From the NCBI RefSeq assembly GCF_001421715.1, contig NZ_LMKP01000041.1, positions 89,382 through 153,381 on the forward strand: 64,000 nt of DNA, read 5' to 3'. The stretch is from Sphingomonas sp. Leaf22. GTDB taxonomy: Bacteria > Pseudomonadota > Alphaproteobacteria > Sphingomonadales > Sphingomonadaceae. The translations under genes and the position numbers were made by a program. This document shows positions 54,287 to 62,571 of the stretch, one piece after another; position 1 is the stretch's first letter; each line of letters starts with the position of its first letter. The notes beneath the pieces are model-generated. The model saw only the letters and a program-made list of their open reading frames with translations, did no database searches and was not told where the DNA came from.

Positions 54287-54601
54287 TCAGCGGCCGGCCA
54301 GCGCGGCGTCGAGGTCGACACCCATCGCGGTCCAGTCCTTGCGGGTCTTGCAGATGCGCGGCGCGATACGCGAACCGACGCGTTCGGTGCGGAAGCAATA
54401 ACGCGCATTCGGTGCGGCCTTGTACCCGACCGCAGCAGGACCGGCGGCCAGCGTGACCGTCAGCGGCAGGACCGATGCGGCGGCGCTGGTAATGACCGGG
54501 CTCGGCACGGCGGTGGGCGCAGCTTCCGGTTCGGCGGCATAGGCCGAGGTGCTGGCGACGAGGCCGAGGACGATCGAAGTGGCGAAGCGAATGGCGGTCA
54601 T
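54287..54601 (-). CDS. Small exported Cys-pair protein, paralog
   Basis: This 104-aa protein has a Sec signal (MTAIRFATSIVLGLVASTSAYAA) and an Ala/Pro-rich linker. The C-terminal motif is RYCFRTERVGSRIAPRICKTRKDWTAMGVDLD, parallel to the neighbour at 54041-54262. GGAGAC lies upstream of the ATG. It was probably formed by tandem duplication. No catalytic residues are evident; a structural or binding role in the periplasm is likely. Confidence 0.78.
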   Translation of the reverse strand: MTAIRFATSIVLGLVASTSAYAAEPEAAPTAVPSPVITSAAASVLPLTVTLAAGPAAVGYKAAPNARYCFRTERVGSRIAPRICKTRKDWTAMGVDLDAALAGR

Positions 54602-54795
54602 GATGCTGTCTCCCTGTGCGATCCGGTATGTTGCCGGACATGCCAGTTACTTTGCAGCGACCGTGCCAGTTTTGATAAACGTTGTTTTACAGATACTTAT
54701 ACAATGACTACAATTGTAGATGTGGTATTCGCCACCAAAACGCAGGAATTTTTACCATCGGTTGGGATGGTATCCCCCGGATCGATCGGCACGGT

Positions 54796-55551
54796 TCAGA
54801 ACCGGCGCGATATTCCGCTATAGATGCGCAGTCCGGGCGTATCGTCGTCCAGTCCGGCGACCCCGCCGGCGTCGATCGCGAAGTCGGGCGACACCTGCCA
54901 CGCAATCGCCAGCGCGAAGCGATGCTCCGTCGTTTCGTCATCGTGCGACCATTGACCCTCGGCGGTCAGCTGGCAGCGATCGGACAGCGTGATGCCGAGA
55001 CCGATCGTCGCCGTCGCCGCGATCATATGACCCGGTGTCTCCTCCCGCGGCGTCCACGCCAGTTCGGGTGAGAATTGCAGGTTGAGCGTCTTGCTGAGGT
55101 CGTAGGAGATCGGGGCCACCATCGCCGCGCCCCAGCCACCCTGCCCGATCGGCGCGCGACCGACCGGCACGGTGATCGAAGGTTGCAAGCCATAGGACAG
55201 GCCCTTGCCATCCGGATTGCGCAACGCGATCCGCGCACCGATTTCCACATCGCCACTCCGCGTCGTTCGGCTGCCGCTGGTTCGGTCGCGCTCGATGCCG
55301 ATCGACGTCCAGTTCAGCTGCGCCTCGACCCGGTCGGTCAGCCCGAGCCGGAACAGGGTATCGCCGAACAACACGGTGTCGGTGTCGTCGCTACGCTCCC
55401 AATCCGACAGCGCGGTTTCGACCGCGACCCGACCGGGATCGAGCACGCAGGCCGATTGGCCGAGGCTGGGCCGGGTCGGGCAATAATCCCGCGCCGAGGC
55501 ACTGCCGATCGCAAGATACGCCGCCACGACCAGCGCGCCCGCACGGATCAT
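54796..55551 (-). CDS. Predicted outer-membrane beta-barrel (MetA-pathway type)
   Basis: This 251-aa protein starts at ATG 55551, overlapping the xth stop, with a signal peptide (MIRAGALVVAAYLAIGSASA) and a mature start DYCPTRPSLGQSACVLDPGRV. Alternating-residue strands (GDVEIGARIALRN, YGLQPSITVPVGRAP, LNLQFSPELAW) and a final aromatic residue (…IYSGISRRF) suggest an outer-membrane barrel. The style matches the PF13557 family (MetA pathway of phenol degradation, putative). Its role is unknown; the link to xth is probably only transcriptional. Confidence 0.75.
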   Translation of the reverse strand: MIRAGALVVAAYLAIGSASARDYCPTRPSLGQSACVLDPGRVAVETALSDWERSDDTDTVLFGDTLFRLGLTDRVEAQLNWTSIGIERDRTSGSRTTRSGDVEIGARIALRNPDGKGLSYGLQPSITVPVGRAPIGQGGWGAAMVAPISYDLSKTLNLQFSPELAWTPREETPGHMIAATATIGLGITLSDRCQLTAEGQWSHDDETTEHRFALAIAWQVSPDFAIDAGGVAGLDDDTPGLRIYSGISRRF

Positions 55552-56321
55552 CAACGCAGCCGCACCCAGGTCGGCGCATGGTCGCTGGCCTTTTCGCGGC
55601 CACGATACGCCTTGTCGACGCCGGCATCGACCATGCGGTCGGCAGCGATCGGGCTGAGCAACAGATGATCGATGCGAAAGCCCGCGTCGCGCTGCCACGA
55701 TCCGGCCTGATAGTCCCAGAAGGTCCACACGCCCCCCCTGGGAAACCGCGTGCGCAGCGAGTCGGTCCACCCCTGCGCCAGCAACGCCCGGTAACCCGCC
55801 CGCGACTCCGGCTGCATCAGCGCGTCGCTCTGCATCGCCCGGACCGAGAAGGTATCGTCGTCATTGGCAATGACGTTATAGTCGCCCGCCAGCACCACGC
55901 CGCGCTCCTCGGCCAGCAACGCCGCCGCCCGATCGCGCAGACGATCGATCCAGCGCAGCTTATAGTCGAATTTCGGACCCGGTTGGGGATTGCCGTTGGG
56001 CAGATAGATCGATGCGACGATCAGACCATCGACCTCGGCTTCGAGATATCGGCTATGGTCGTCCTCCGGATCGCCGGACAGGCCGCGCTGCCGCTCGACC
56101 GGATCGGTGCCGCGCGCGAGAATGGCGACGCCATTGAACCCTTTTTGCCCATGCCACAGTGCGCCATAGCCCGCGGCGCGGATATCGGCTTCGGGAAAGG
56201 TCTCGTCGCTCGACTTCAGTTCCTGAAGACAGACGATATCGGGCTGTTCCTTGTCCAGATATTCGAGCAACCGGGGCAGGCGCGCCTTGATACCGTTGAC
56301 GTTGTAGCTGACGATCCGCAC
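55551..56321 (-). CDS. xth: Exodeoxyribonuclease III
   Basis: This 256-aa protein of the EEP nuclease superfamily has MRIVSYNVNGIKARLPRLL (Asn), CLQELKSSDETFP (Glu metal ligand), LPNGNPQPGPKFDYKLRWID (Tyr/Arg), AGDYNVIANDDD (Asp/Asn) and KASDHAPTWV (Asp-His). It repairs abasic sites and 3' blocked ends. The stop of the A-type Fe-S carrier gene lies one base away, so the two minus-strand genes (56658 to 55551) form an operon with the barrel gene downstream. Confidence 0.95.
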   Translation of the reverse strand: MRIVSYNVNGIKARLPRLLEYLDKEQPDIVCLQELKSSDETFPEADIRAAGYGALWHGQKGFNGVAILARGTDPVERQRGLSGDPEDDHSRYLEAEVDGLIVASIYLPNGNPQPGPKFDYKLRWIDRLRDRAAALLAEERGVVLAGDYNVIANDDDTFSVRAMQSDALMQPESRAGYRALLAQGWTDSLRTRFPRGGVWTFWDYQAGSWQRDAGFRIDHLLLSPIAADRMVDAGVDKAYRGREKASDHAPTWVRLR

Positions 56322-56322
56322 G

Positions 56323-56658
56323 TCAGACCGCGAAGCTGGTGCCGCAACCGCAGCCCGATGCTGCTTGCGGATTGGTCACCCGGAACGCCGCGCCACCCAG
56401 CGATTCGACGAAATCGACCTCGCTGCCGCGCACCAGATCGAGGCTGACCGAATCGACCACCAGCGTTACGCCATCGGTTTGCGCGACGCTGTCATCGGCG
56501 TCGACCGTATCGGCCAGTCCGAAGCGATACTGAAAGCCGGAACAGCCGCCCCCTTCGACCGAGAGGCGGAGGATGGCGGGCTTGGCCTGCTTGGCCGCGA
56601 TCGCCGCGACACGATGGGCGGCAGAGGCGGACAGGGAAATATCGGTGCTGGTCGTCAT
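56323..56658 (-). CDS. erpA: A-type Fe-S carrier (ErpA/IscA-like)
   Basis: This 111-aa protein has the three conserved cysteines of HesB/IscA proteins: LSVEGGGCSGFQY and, at the C-terminus, SGCGCGTSF. It delivers assembled Fe-S clusters to apoproteins. The choice of ErpA over IscA is by general similarity and the absence of an isc operon around it. It is the upstream partner of xth. Confidence 0.88.
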   Translation of the reverse strand: MTTSTDISLSASAAHRVAAIAAKQAKPAILRLSVEGGGCSGFQYRFGLADTVDADDSVAQTDGVTLVVDSVSLDLVRGSEVDFVESLGGAAFRVTNPQAASGCGCGTSFAV

Positions 56659-56697
56659 CGCGTTGAGATAAGCCCACCGCGATCGATCGGCAACGGG

Positions 56698-57867
56698 TCA
56701 GTCGGCGACCGGGCCACCCATCGCCACGCGCTGACGCTGCGCACGGTCCGCCGCCATCGCCAGTTCGCCCGCCTGCAGATAGGGGGCCGGATTGACCGCC
56801 GAACCGTCGATACGGACTTCGTAATGCAGGTGGCTGCCGGTCGAACGGCCGGTCGACCCCATCAGGCCGATCAACTGGCCGCGCCGGACGCGCTGGCTGT
56901 CATGGACGATGATCTTCGACAAATGGCCATAGCGGGTGGCGATGCCCTTGCCATGGTTCACTTCGATCAGATTGCCATAGCCGCCGGCGCGTTCGGCGCG
57001 GGCGATGATGCCGTCGGCGGTGGCATAGACGGGGGTGCCGATCGGGCCGGGGATATCGACCCCGGCATGCATCGCGGCGCTGCCACGGAACGGGTCGGAA
57101 CGGACGCCGAAATTGCTGGTGAAGGACAGCCGCTCAACCGGCTGATAGGACGGGATCGAGATCGCCGCCTGTTCCAGCGTATCCAGCTTCTTCCAGCTGA
57201 GGAACAAGGCGCGAAACTGGGCATCGGCCTGTGCATCGGCGGTGGCGGAGGCGGCGGTCGCTGCGGCGGCGGTGGCGGCATCGACCGGCTCATACGGGCC
57301 GCCCATCGCCGGCAGTACCCGGCGCGGGTTCAAGCCCAGCTTGCGAAGGGTCCGGGTCGCATCGGAATAGCGCGCGTCGGCGATCGCCTTGGCGTGCGTC
57401 GCCATCGTCGCTTGCTGGCGGGCGACGCGTTCGAACGGGCGGGTGACGAAGTTCACGCCGGTGGCGGGTGCCTGATCGAGCGCAGCCATCGCCAGCGTGT
57501 CGGCATCCTCGTCACCGGTCAGAACCGCGGCCAGTGCCGCCTGCCGCTTGTCGAGCCGGGCGGCGTGGGCGCGGGCATCGGCATGAAGGCGGGCGACGTC
57601 GGCGCGCATCGCGTCGACCTGCTGCTGCATCGACGCGACCTTTTCGTCCGACGTCGCCACCGCGCCGGTCGCCGCCTGGCTCATGCCGAAGGCCGAGAAG
57701 GCGATCGTTACGGCAGCGAGGCCGGCGGCCGCGATCTGGTTACGACCGGTGATCGTGTGGCGACGAAGCTGGCCACCGTCATGGACCAGAAATTGCCGCG
57801 TACGGAAGATGGAACGGAACCCTGCGAACGGAGCGTCGTTATTTTTCAATACCGAAGTAATCGACAT
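56698..57867 (-). CDS. M23 family peptidoglycan endopeptidase
   Basis: This 389-aa protein has an N-terminal basic region, a single membrane anchor (IAAAGLAAVTIAFSAFGMSQ, about residue 45) and a coiled-coil (EKVASMQQQVDAMRADVARLHADARAHAARLDKRQ, about 75-110). The C-terminal LytM domain has the zinc ligands FGVRSDPFRGSAAMHAGVDI (H-x3-D) and GSHLHYEVRIDG (HxH). It is anchored in the inner membrane and cleaves or regulates murein in the periplasm. All metal ligands are present, so it should be active rather than a degenerate regulator. Confidence 0.92.
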   Translation of the reverse strand: MSITSVLKNNDAPFAGFRSIFRTRQFLVHDGGQLRRHTITGRNQIAAAGLAAVTIAFSAFGMSQAATGAVATSDEKVASMQQQVDAMRADVARLHADARAHAARLDKRQAALAAVLTGDEDADTLAMAALDQAPATGVNFVTRPFERVARQQATMATHAKAIADARYSDATRTLRKLGLNPRRVLPAMGGPYEPVDAATAAAATAASATADAQADAQFRALFLSWKKLDTLEQAAISIPSYQPVERLSFTSNFGVRSDPFRGSAAMHAGVDIPGPIGTPVYATADGIIARAERAGGYGNLIEVNHGKGIATRYGHLSKIIVHDSQRVRRGQLIGLMGSTGRSTGSHLHYEVRIDGSAVNPAPYLQAGELAMAADRAQRQRVAMGGPVAD

Positions 57868-58126
57868 TATGTCCCGCTATCCGAACAATGTGCGCATGTC
57901 GGAAAAGCCGACACGACCGATGAACTCCCATGTCCCGACGGTTTTGCCCCACCGCACGTCGACGGAATGAGGAGATGCCGGATAGCGGTGCCCTTGCGCA
58001 AGCGTCCGGCCCGAACCGCGCGGTAAAGCGTCGTACTGGCGCGGCCAGCCGTTTAACCATGTGATCGAACCAGCCGCGTTCATGCCGAACGGTGCGTCCG
58101 GTGCCGATGCAATCGATTCGTCGGGC

Positions 58127-58588
58127 TTACGATTGAACGGCGGAAAGGACGTCCGCGGCGTGGCCGGCGACCTTTACCTTGCGCCATTCGCGGATCAGCC
58201 GGCCGTTCGCGTCGAACAGGAATGTCGCCCGCTCGATGCCCATGTAGGTTCGGCCGTACATCTGCTTTTCACCCCATACCCCGAACGCCTCGCACACGCT
58301 GCCGTCCCCGTCGCTCGCGAGGGTTACGGTCAGGCCATGTTTTTCGGCGAACCGTGCGAGCTTGGCCGGCGTATCGCGCGAAATGGCAAACACATCTGCC
58401 CCGGACTGTTCGAAATCGTCGGCAAGTGCCGAGAAATCCTGCGCTTCGCGCGTACAGCCGGTCGTGTCCGCTTTCGGGTAGAAATACACGACCAGCGGAC
58501 GCCTTAGCCGTTCCCGCAACGACAGCGGCGTCCCATCCGCCAGCGTCAATTTGCCGTCGGGCAGCGTATCACCGATCGCCAGTGCCAT
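58127..58588 (-). CDS. bcp: Bcp-type peroxiredoxin
   Basis: This 153-aa thioredoxin-fold peroxidase has FYPKADTTGCTREAQDF, which places the peroxidatic cysteine at residue 45. The resolving cysteine found five residues later in E. coli Bcp is Gln50 here, so this enzyme belongs to the single-Cys or alternative-resolution subgroup unless Cys98 (GDGSVCEAFG) serves. It reduces H2O2 and organic peroxides. ATG 58588 overlaps the end of glnE by 20 nt. Confidence 0.93.
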   Translation of the reverse strand: MALAIGDTLPDGKLTLADGTPLSLRERLRRPLVVYFYPKADTTGCTREAQDFSALADDFEQSGADVFAISRDTPAKLARFAEKHGLTVTLASDGDGSVCEAFGVWGEKQMYGRTYMGIERATFLFDANGRLIREWRKVKVAGHAADVLSAVQS

Positions 58589-61241
58589 TCACAATCTCCT
58601 GCCAGGTTTCATGGACCACCTGCCGTGCGGCATCGAGTCTGACAAGCAGTGCGGGCCAGTCGCTGCAGCCCAGTGCGGCCGCCAAAATCGGCTGCGTCGT
58701 TTCCGGCGGGACCTGCGCATCCGGCGCGACCAGCCGCATGGTGACGATCAGGCGGGTGAGGAAATCATGGGCGTCGCGCAGCCCGGCCGGCAACCGCCCG
58801 ATCGCGACCAGTGCATCGATCGCTTCGCCGAGACGCGGCGACAGCCCCTTCCCGCTCAGCAGCTGGGTGACATGCACCGCGAACTCCAGATCGACCAGAC
58901 CGCCGGGCGACAGCTTGGCATCGAGCGGGCCGGCGGGCGGTTTGTGCCGGGCCATGTCGGCGCGCATCGCTACCGCTTCCGCCGCGACGTCACGATCGGG
59001 CCGGTCGCCCGCCAGCACGCGAGCGATGATCACTGCCGCCGCCGCACGTCCCTCGGGCGATCCCATAATCGGTCGCGCACGGGCGAGCGCCATATGCTCC
59101 CACGTCCATGCATCCTCCCGCTGATAGCGTTCGAAGCCGGCGAGCGACACGACCAGGGGGCCTTGCGCGCCCGATGGCCGCAACCGCGTATCGACGTCGT
59201 ACAGCGGTCCCGAGGCGGTCTGTACCGACAGGGCACCGGTCAGACGCTGCGCCAGCCGGTTGTAATAGAGCACAGCCCCCAATGGCTTCGGACCATCCGA
59301 TTCCGCCGAGAAATCGCCGGTAAAGCAATAGACCAGATCGAGGTCGGAGGCGTGGGTCAGCGCCCCGCCGCCCAGCCGCCCCAGCGCCAGCACGATCAAT
59401 TCGCTGTCGGGCACCCGGCCATGCCGCTGCGCGAATTCGTCGACCGTCGCCGTCGCCAGCACCTGTACCGCCGCCTCCGCCACCCGCGCATAGCCATCGG
59501 CCACCGCGAGCGGATCGCCGGTCCCGGCCACCACCTGCACCCCCAGCATGAACCGCTTTTCATTGACGACGTCGCGAACGTGATCGAGCAGCCGTTCATA
59601 TCCCTCGGCCCGCCGCACCGTCATTTCGGCGGCCAGTTCGGCAACCGATCCGACCGGTTCGAGCGCGCGGGCATCGATCAGCCCGTCGAGCAATGTCGCC
59701 CGCCGCGCCAGTGCCTCCGCCAATGTCGGTGCATGGCACAGGATCGTACTGAGCAACCGCGCAAGCGCGGGCTGTGCCTCCAGCAGGCGGAACAGGTTGA
59801 TCGCACTCGGCAGGCGCGCCAGCATCGCGTCGAGCCGAAGCAACGCCGCGTGGGAATCCGCTGCGGTCGCCAGCCCGGCGATCAGGCCGGGCAAGCCGTC
59901 CTCCAGCGCCGCGCGCGCCGCCGGACTGCGCAACGCCGGATAGGCCCCGCTGCGCCAGTCGGCGATCCGCCGCGCCACCTGCTCGCCCGATGCGAAGCCG
60001 AGCGTTTCGAGCCGGTCGGCAAGGGACTGGGGGTCGACCGGCAAGCCGGGAGTGGATGCGCCGTCGAGCTGGTCGTAAACGGCACCGACTGCTGCGACGT
60101 GCGGTGCCATCAGGTCGAGCAACGCCTGCCCGTCAGCAACCCCATGCAGCCGTGCGACCCGGTCGAGGGCGTCGATCTGATCGGGCAGGCTGTGGGTCTG
60201 TCGATCGTCGACCATCTGCAACCGGTGTTCGATCGTGCGGAACAGCGTGTAGCCATCGGCCATCACCCGCGCCTCGTCCGCGGAAATCCGCCCGCCCGCC
60301 GCGAGCGCGGCCAAAGCGTCGAGCGTCGCCGGTGCCCGCAGTGCCGGATCGCGCCCGCCATGCACCAGTTGATGCACCTGCGCGAAAAACTCCGCCTCCC
60401 GGATACCGCCGCGCCCGCGCTTCAGGTCATAACCGGGTCCGAACGCCTGCCCCTGCGCATAATGATCGCGGATTCGGCGCGTGATGTCGCGGATCTCGCC
60501 GATCGCGCCGTAATCGAGCGCGCGCCGCCAGACGAACGGCCGGATCGCGTCGAGGAAGCGATTGCCGAGCGCGGTATCGCCCGCCACCGCCCGCGCGCGG
60601 ATGAACGCCGCCCGCTCCCATGGCAGCGCCGCCGATTCGTAATAGGAGACCGCCGCATCGACCGGCAGCGCGATCGGCGTCGCTTCGGGCGAGGGGCGCA
60701 GCCGTAGATCGACGCGCAGGACATAACCGTCGCCGTCGCGCGCTTGGAGCAGCTCGACGACGCGCTTGCCGATCCGCACCGCCGCTTCGACCGGATCGTC
60801 GCGCTCGCGCCGCGGCAATATCGCTGGGTCGTAGAGCAGGATCGGGTCGATATCGGACGAATAGTTCAGCTCATGGCTGCCCTGTTTGCCCAGCCCGATC
60901 GCGGCGAACCCGACCGGCTCGGCTCCCGGGGTCCGTTCCCCGATCGCCGCCACGATCGCCCGGTGCAACGCGCTATCGGCAAAGTCGCTTAACGTCCGCG
61001 TCACGCGTCGCAGATCATACGCACCCGACAGGTCGCCGAGCGCGACCAGCAGCGCGGTCCGCCGCCGTTCGATGCGCAAGCGTTGTGCCAGCGGGAGATC
61101 GGGATCGGCAGCGACCGCCGCCAGCGCATCGACGTCGAACCCCGGCAACCGGTCGACAAACGCTGCCTCGCGATCGATCAGGACCGACAGGAACGGGGAG
61201 CCGTGACGGACGCGATCGATCAGTTCGGGCGGCAGGTGCAT
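58569..61241 (-). CDS. glnE: Bifunctional glutamine-synthetase adenylyltransferase/deadenylase
   Basis: This 890-aa protein starts at ATG 61241; the frame is open to GTG 61316. It has two nucleotidyltransferase domains of the GlnE type: an N-terminal one with IGLGKQGSHELNYSSDIDPILLYD (GxxxxxEL…SDxD, about residue 140) and a C-terminal one with LGRLGGGALTHASDLDLVYCF (about 650). Each is followed by a helical PII-uridylyltransferase-like region. It adjusts glutamine synthetase activity to nitrogen supply. Both catalytic D-x-D pairs are intact. Confidence 0.95.
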   Translation of the reverse strand: MHLPPELIDRVRHGSPFLSVLIDREAAFVDRLPGFDVDALAAVAADPDLPLAQRLRIERRRTALLVALGDLSGAYDLRRVTRTLSDFADSALHRAIVAAIGERTPGAEPVGFAAIGLGKQGSHELNYSSDIDPILLYDPAILPRRERDDPVEAAVRIGKRVVELLQARDGDGYVLRVDLRLRPSPEATPIALPVDAAVSYYESAALPWERAAFIRARAVAGDTALGNRFLDAIRPFVWRRALDYGAIGEIRDITRRIRDHYAQGQAFGPGYDLKRGRGGIREAEFFAQVHQLVHGGRDPALRAPATLDALAALAAGGRISADEARVMADGYTLFRTIEHRLQMVDDRQTHSLPDQIDALDRVARLHGVADGQALLDLMAPHVAAVGAVYDQLDGASTPGLPVDPQSLADRLETLGFASGEQVARRIADWRSGAYPALRSPAARAALEDGLPGLIAGLATAADSHAALLRLDAMLARLPSAINLFRLLEAQPALARLLSTILCHAPTLAEALARRATLLDGLIDARALEPVGSVAELAAEMTVRRAEGYERLLDHVRDVVNEKRFMLGVQVVAGTGDPLAVADGYARVAEAAVQVLATATVDEFAQRHGRVPDSELIVLALGRLGGGALTHASDLDLVYCFTGDFSAESDGPKPLGAVLYYNRLAQRLTGALSVQTASGPLYDVDTRLRPSGAQGPLVVSLAGFERYQREDAWTWEHMALARARPIMGSPEGRAAAAVIIARVLAGDRPDRDVAAEAVAMRADMARHKPPAGPLDAKLSPGGLVDLEFAVHVTQLLSGKGLSPRLGEAIDALVAIGRLPAGLRDAHDFLTRLIVTMRLVAPDAQVPPETTQPILAAALGCSDWPALLVRLDAARQVVHETWQEIVNGTGDR

Positions 61242-61296
61242 CGCTGGATCGGGCTCCAAGAACGGAAAACATACCCATCCTATCGCCTCACCTATT

Positions 61297-61321
61297 GAAA
61301 CGAAACGCGAATGCACACGTT
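61297..61321 (+). promoter_or_regulatory. Near-consensus sigma-EcfG promoter before the NepR-like gene
   Basis: GAAAC (61297-61301; consensus GGAAC), then a 17-bp gap and GTT (61319-61321, in the context cGTT). One mismatch from the -35 consensus. The -10 lies 9 bp before the ATG, so transcription would start essentially at the start codon. Confidence 0.45.
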
Positions 61322-61330
61322 GGAAACTTC

Positions 61331-61504
61331 ATGGCAACACAACCGACCCTTGGCGCTGTACCGTCCGATCGCGGAACGGTCGTGCGCAGTCCGTTGCCGA
61401 CCGATGGTGTCGGGCGCGCGTTGCGGCAGGTGTTCGACCGCGATAGCCGACTGCCGAGACCATTGGTCGAGTGCCTCCGGCGTCTGGATGAAACGGATCA
61501 CTGA
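61331..61504 (+). CDS. Second NepR-like anti-sigma factor (candidate)
   Basis: This 57-aa protein has the last 30 residues (GVGRALRQVFDRDSRLPR, LVECLRRLDETD) in the NepR pattern: small-G-x-ALR-x-V-(Y/F) helix, short linker and a second helix LxxxLxxLD. It is as long as the NepR encoded at 63616. The N-terminal part is low-complexity and probably unstructured, as in NepR. It points toward ecfG, whose stop is 137 bp from its own. It is likely to bind sigma-EcfG or PhyR, but the proline-rich linker differs from classical NepR. Confidence 0.65.
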   Translation: MATQPTLGAVPSDRGTVVRSPLPTDGVGRALRQVFDRDSRLPRPLVECLRRLDETDH

Positions 61505-61641
61505 ACGATGTTACTGGCCGGCACGGCGAAGCTTCGAGCTCCGTCAATGCCGACTAATCGTATCGGGTCGAGACCGCGCGACGGGTACCGGCCTTCGAAG
61601 CGGCCATAGCGCCGTCATTGGATTACCCGGCAATCAGCGGG

Positions 61642-62277
61642 TCAACGATCACGGCTCAAATCATCGACCTCGCCCATGATCGTATCCAGCACCGTCTGAC
61701 CACCATTGTCCGGCTGTTCAGCGCGCGATGGCAGCTTGCCTTCGGTCATCAAGGCTTCGAGTGCGACGCGACCGCGCGCCACCCGGCTCTTGATCGTACC
61801 CACCGCCACATTGCAGATTTCGGCAGCCTCTTCGTAGGCAAAGCCGCCAGCGCCGACCAGAATCAGCGCTTCGCGCTGCGGCTGCGGCAGGTGCAGCAAT
61901 GCCCGCTGCATATCCGCCAGTTCGACGTGGCGATCCTGACTGGCCGGTGCGGCAAGAATACGGTCGGCGACCAGATCGTCCCACTCGCCCTTGAAGCGCG
62001 CCCGGCGCATCTGCGACAAATACAGGTTGCGCAGAATGATGAAGGTCCATGCCCGCATGTTCGTGCCGGCCTGGAATCGCTGCCGTGCCGCCCACGCCTT
62101 CAACAGCGTTTCCTGGACCAGATCATCCGCCAGATCGCGACTGCCCGACAGCGAACGTCCGAACGCGCGCAGATGCGGGATTACCTGTGCCAGCTGCTTC
62201 TTGAACTCAGGATCGGAAAGCGCGACGTGCTCCTGCACCGCGCCTGCCGCGTCCTCGGTGATGTCGGATTCAGTCAT
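61642..62277 (-). CDS. ecfG: EcfG-type general stress sigma factor
   Basis: This 211-aa ECF sigma factor has region 2 (LRAFGRSLSGSRDLADDLVQETLLKAWAARQRF then MRAWTFIILRNLYLSQMRRARF) and region 4 (LPQPQREALILVGAGGFAYEEAAEICNVAVGTIKSRVARGRVAL). This is the ECF15 (EcfG) type of the alphaproteobacterial general stress response, held by NepR and released when phosphorylated PhyR binds NepR. It is read from the same strand as the 45-aa membrane peptide and phyR. Confidence 0.95.
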   Translation of the reverse strand: MTESDITEDAAGAVQEHVALSDPEFKKQLAQVIPHLRAFGRSLSGSRDLADDLVQETLLKAWAARQRFQAGTNMRAWTFIILRNLYLSQMRRARFKGEWDDLVADRILAAPASQDRHVELADMQRALLHLPQPQREALILVGAGGFAYEEAAEICNVAVGTIKSRVARGRVALEALMTEGKLPSRAEQPDNGGQTVLDTIMGEVDDLSRDR

Positions 62278-62358
62278 TCTTATCCGTTCGATACGCAGTC
62301 GGCCCGATGTCGGGCAAAGCCGAACATAGGAAGCGCGTGAGACGATTGCCAGCGGAAC

Positions 62359-62380
62359 CGGGACGAACCGTTTCGTCCCG
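62359..62380 (-). terminator. Hairpin between the 45-aa peptide gene and ecfG
   Basis: CGGGACGAA (62359-62367) and TTCGTCCCG (62372-62380) form a perfect 9-bp stem with a 4-nt loop, 14 bp beyond the peptide stop on the minus strand. No T run follows, so it may be a processing or attenuation signal rather than a full terminator. Confidence 0.5.
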
Positions 62381-62394
62381 AACCGAGTATGGCT

Positions 62395-62532
62395 TCAGGC
62401 CAGCAGGATATACGCCATGACCGCGATCACCACGACCAGCGATACGCCCAAAACGTAGCGGGTAACGCCGGGCGTCGAACCGGCTCGCGCGTCGGTTGCG
62501 CTGACATGGATGCGTTCGTGATCGTCTGCCAT
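62395..62532 (-). CDS. 45-aa single-pass membrane peptide
   Basis: ATG 62532 to TGA 62395 encodes MADDHERIHVSATDARAG…TPGVTRYVLGVSLVVVIAVMAYILLA: a polar N-terminal half and one C-terminal membrane helix. GGGGA precedes the ATG at about 10 bp. It sits between phyR and ecfG in the same orientation, so it is likely part of the stress-response transcription unit. No function is known to me. Confidence 0.65.
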   Translation of the reverse strand: MADDHERIHVSATDARAGSTPGVTRYVLGVSLVVVIAVMAYILLA

Positions 62533-62571
62533 GGCCTATCAATCCCCGAAAAACGTTTTGGGTCCGTACCG

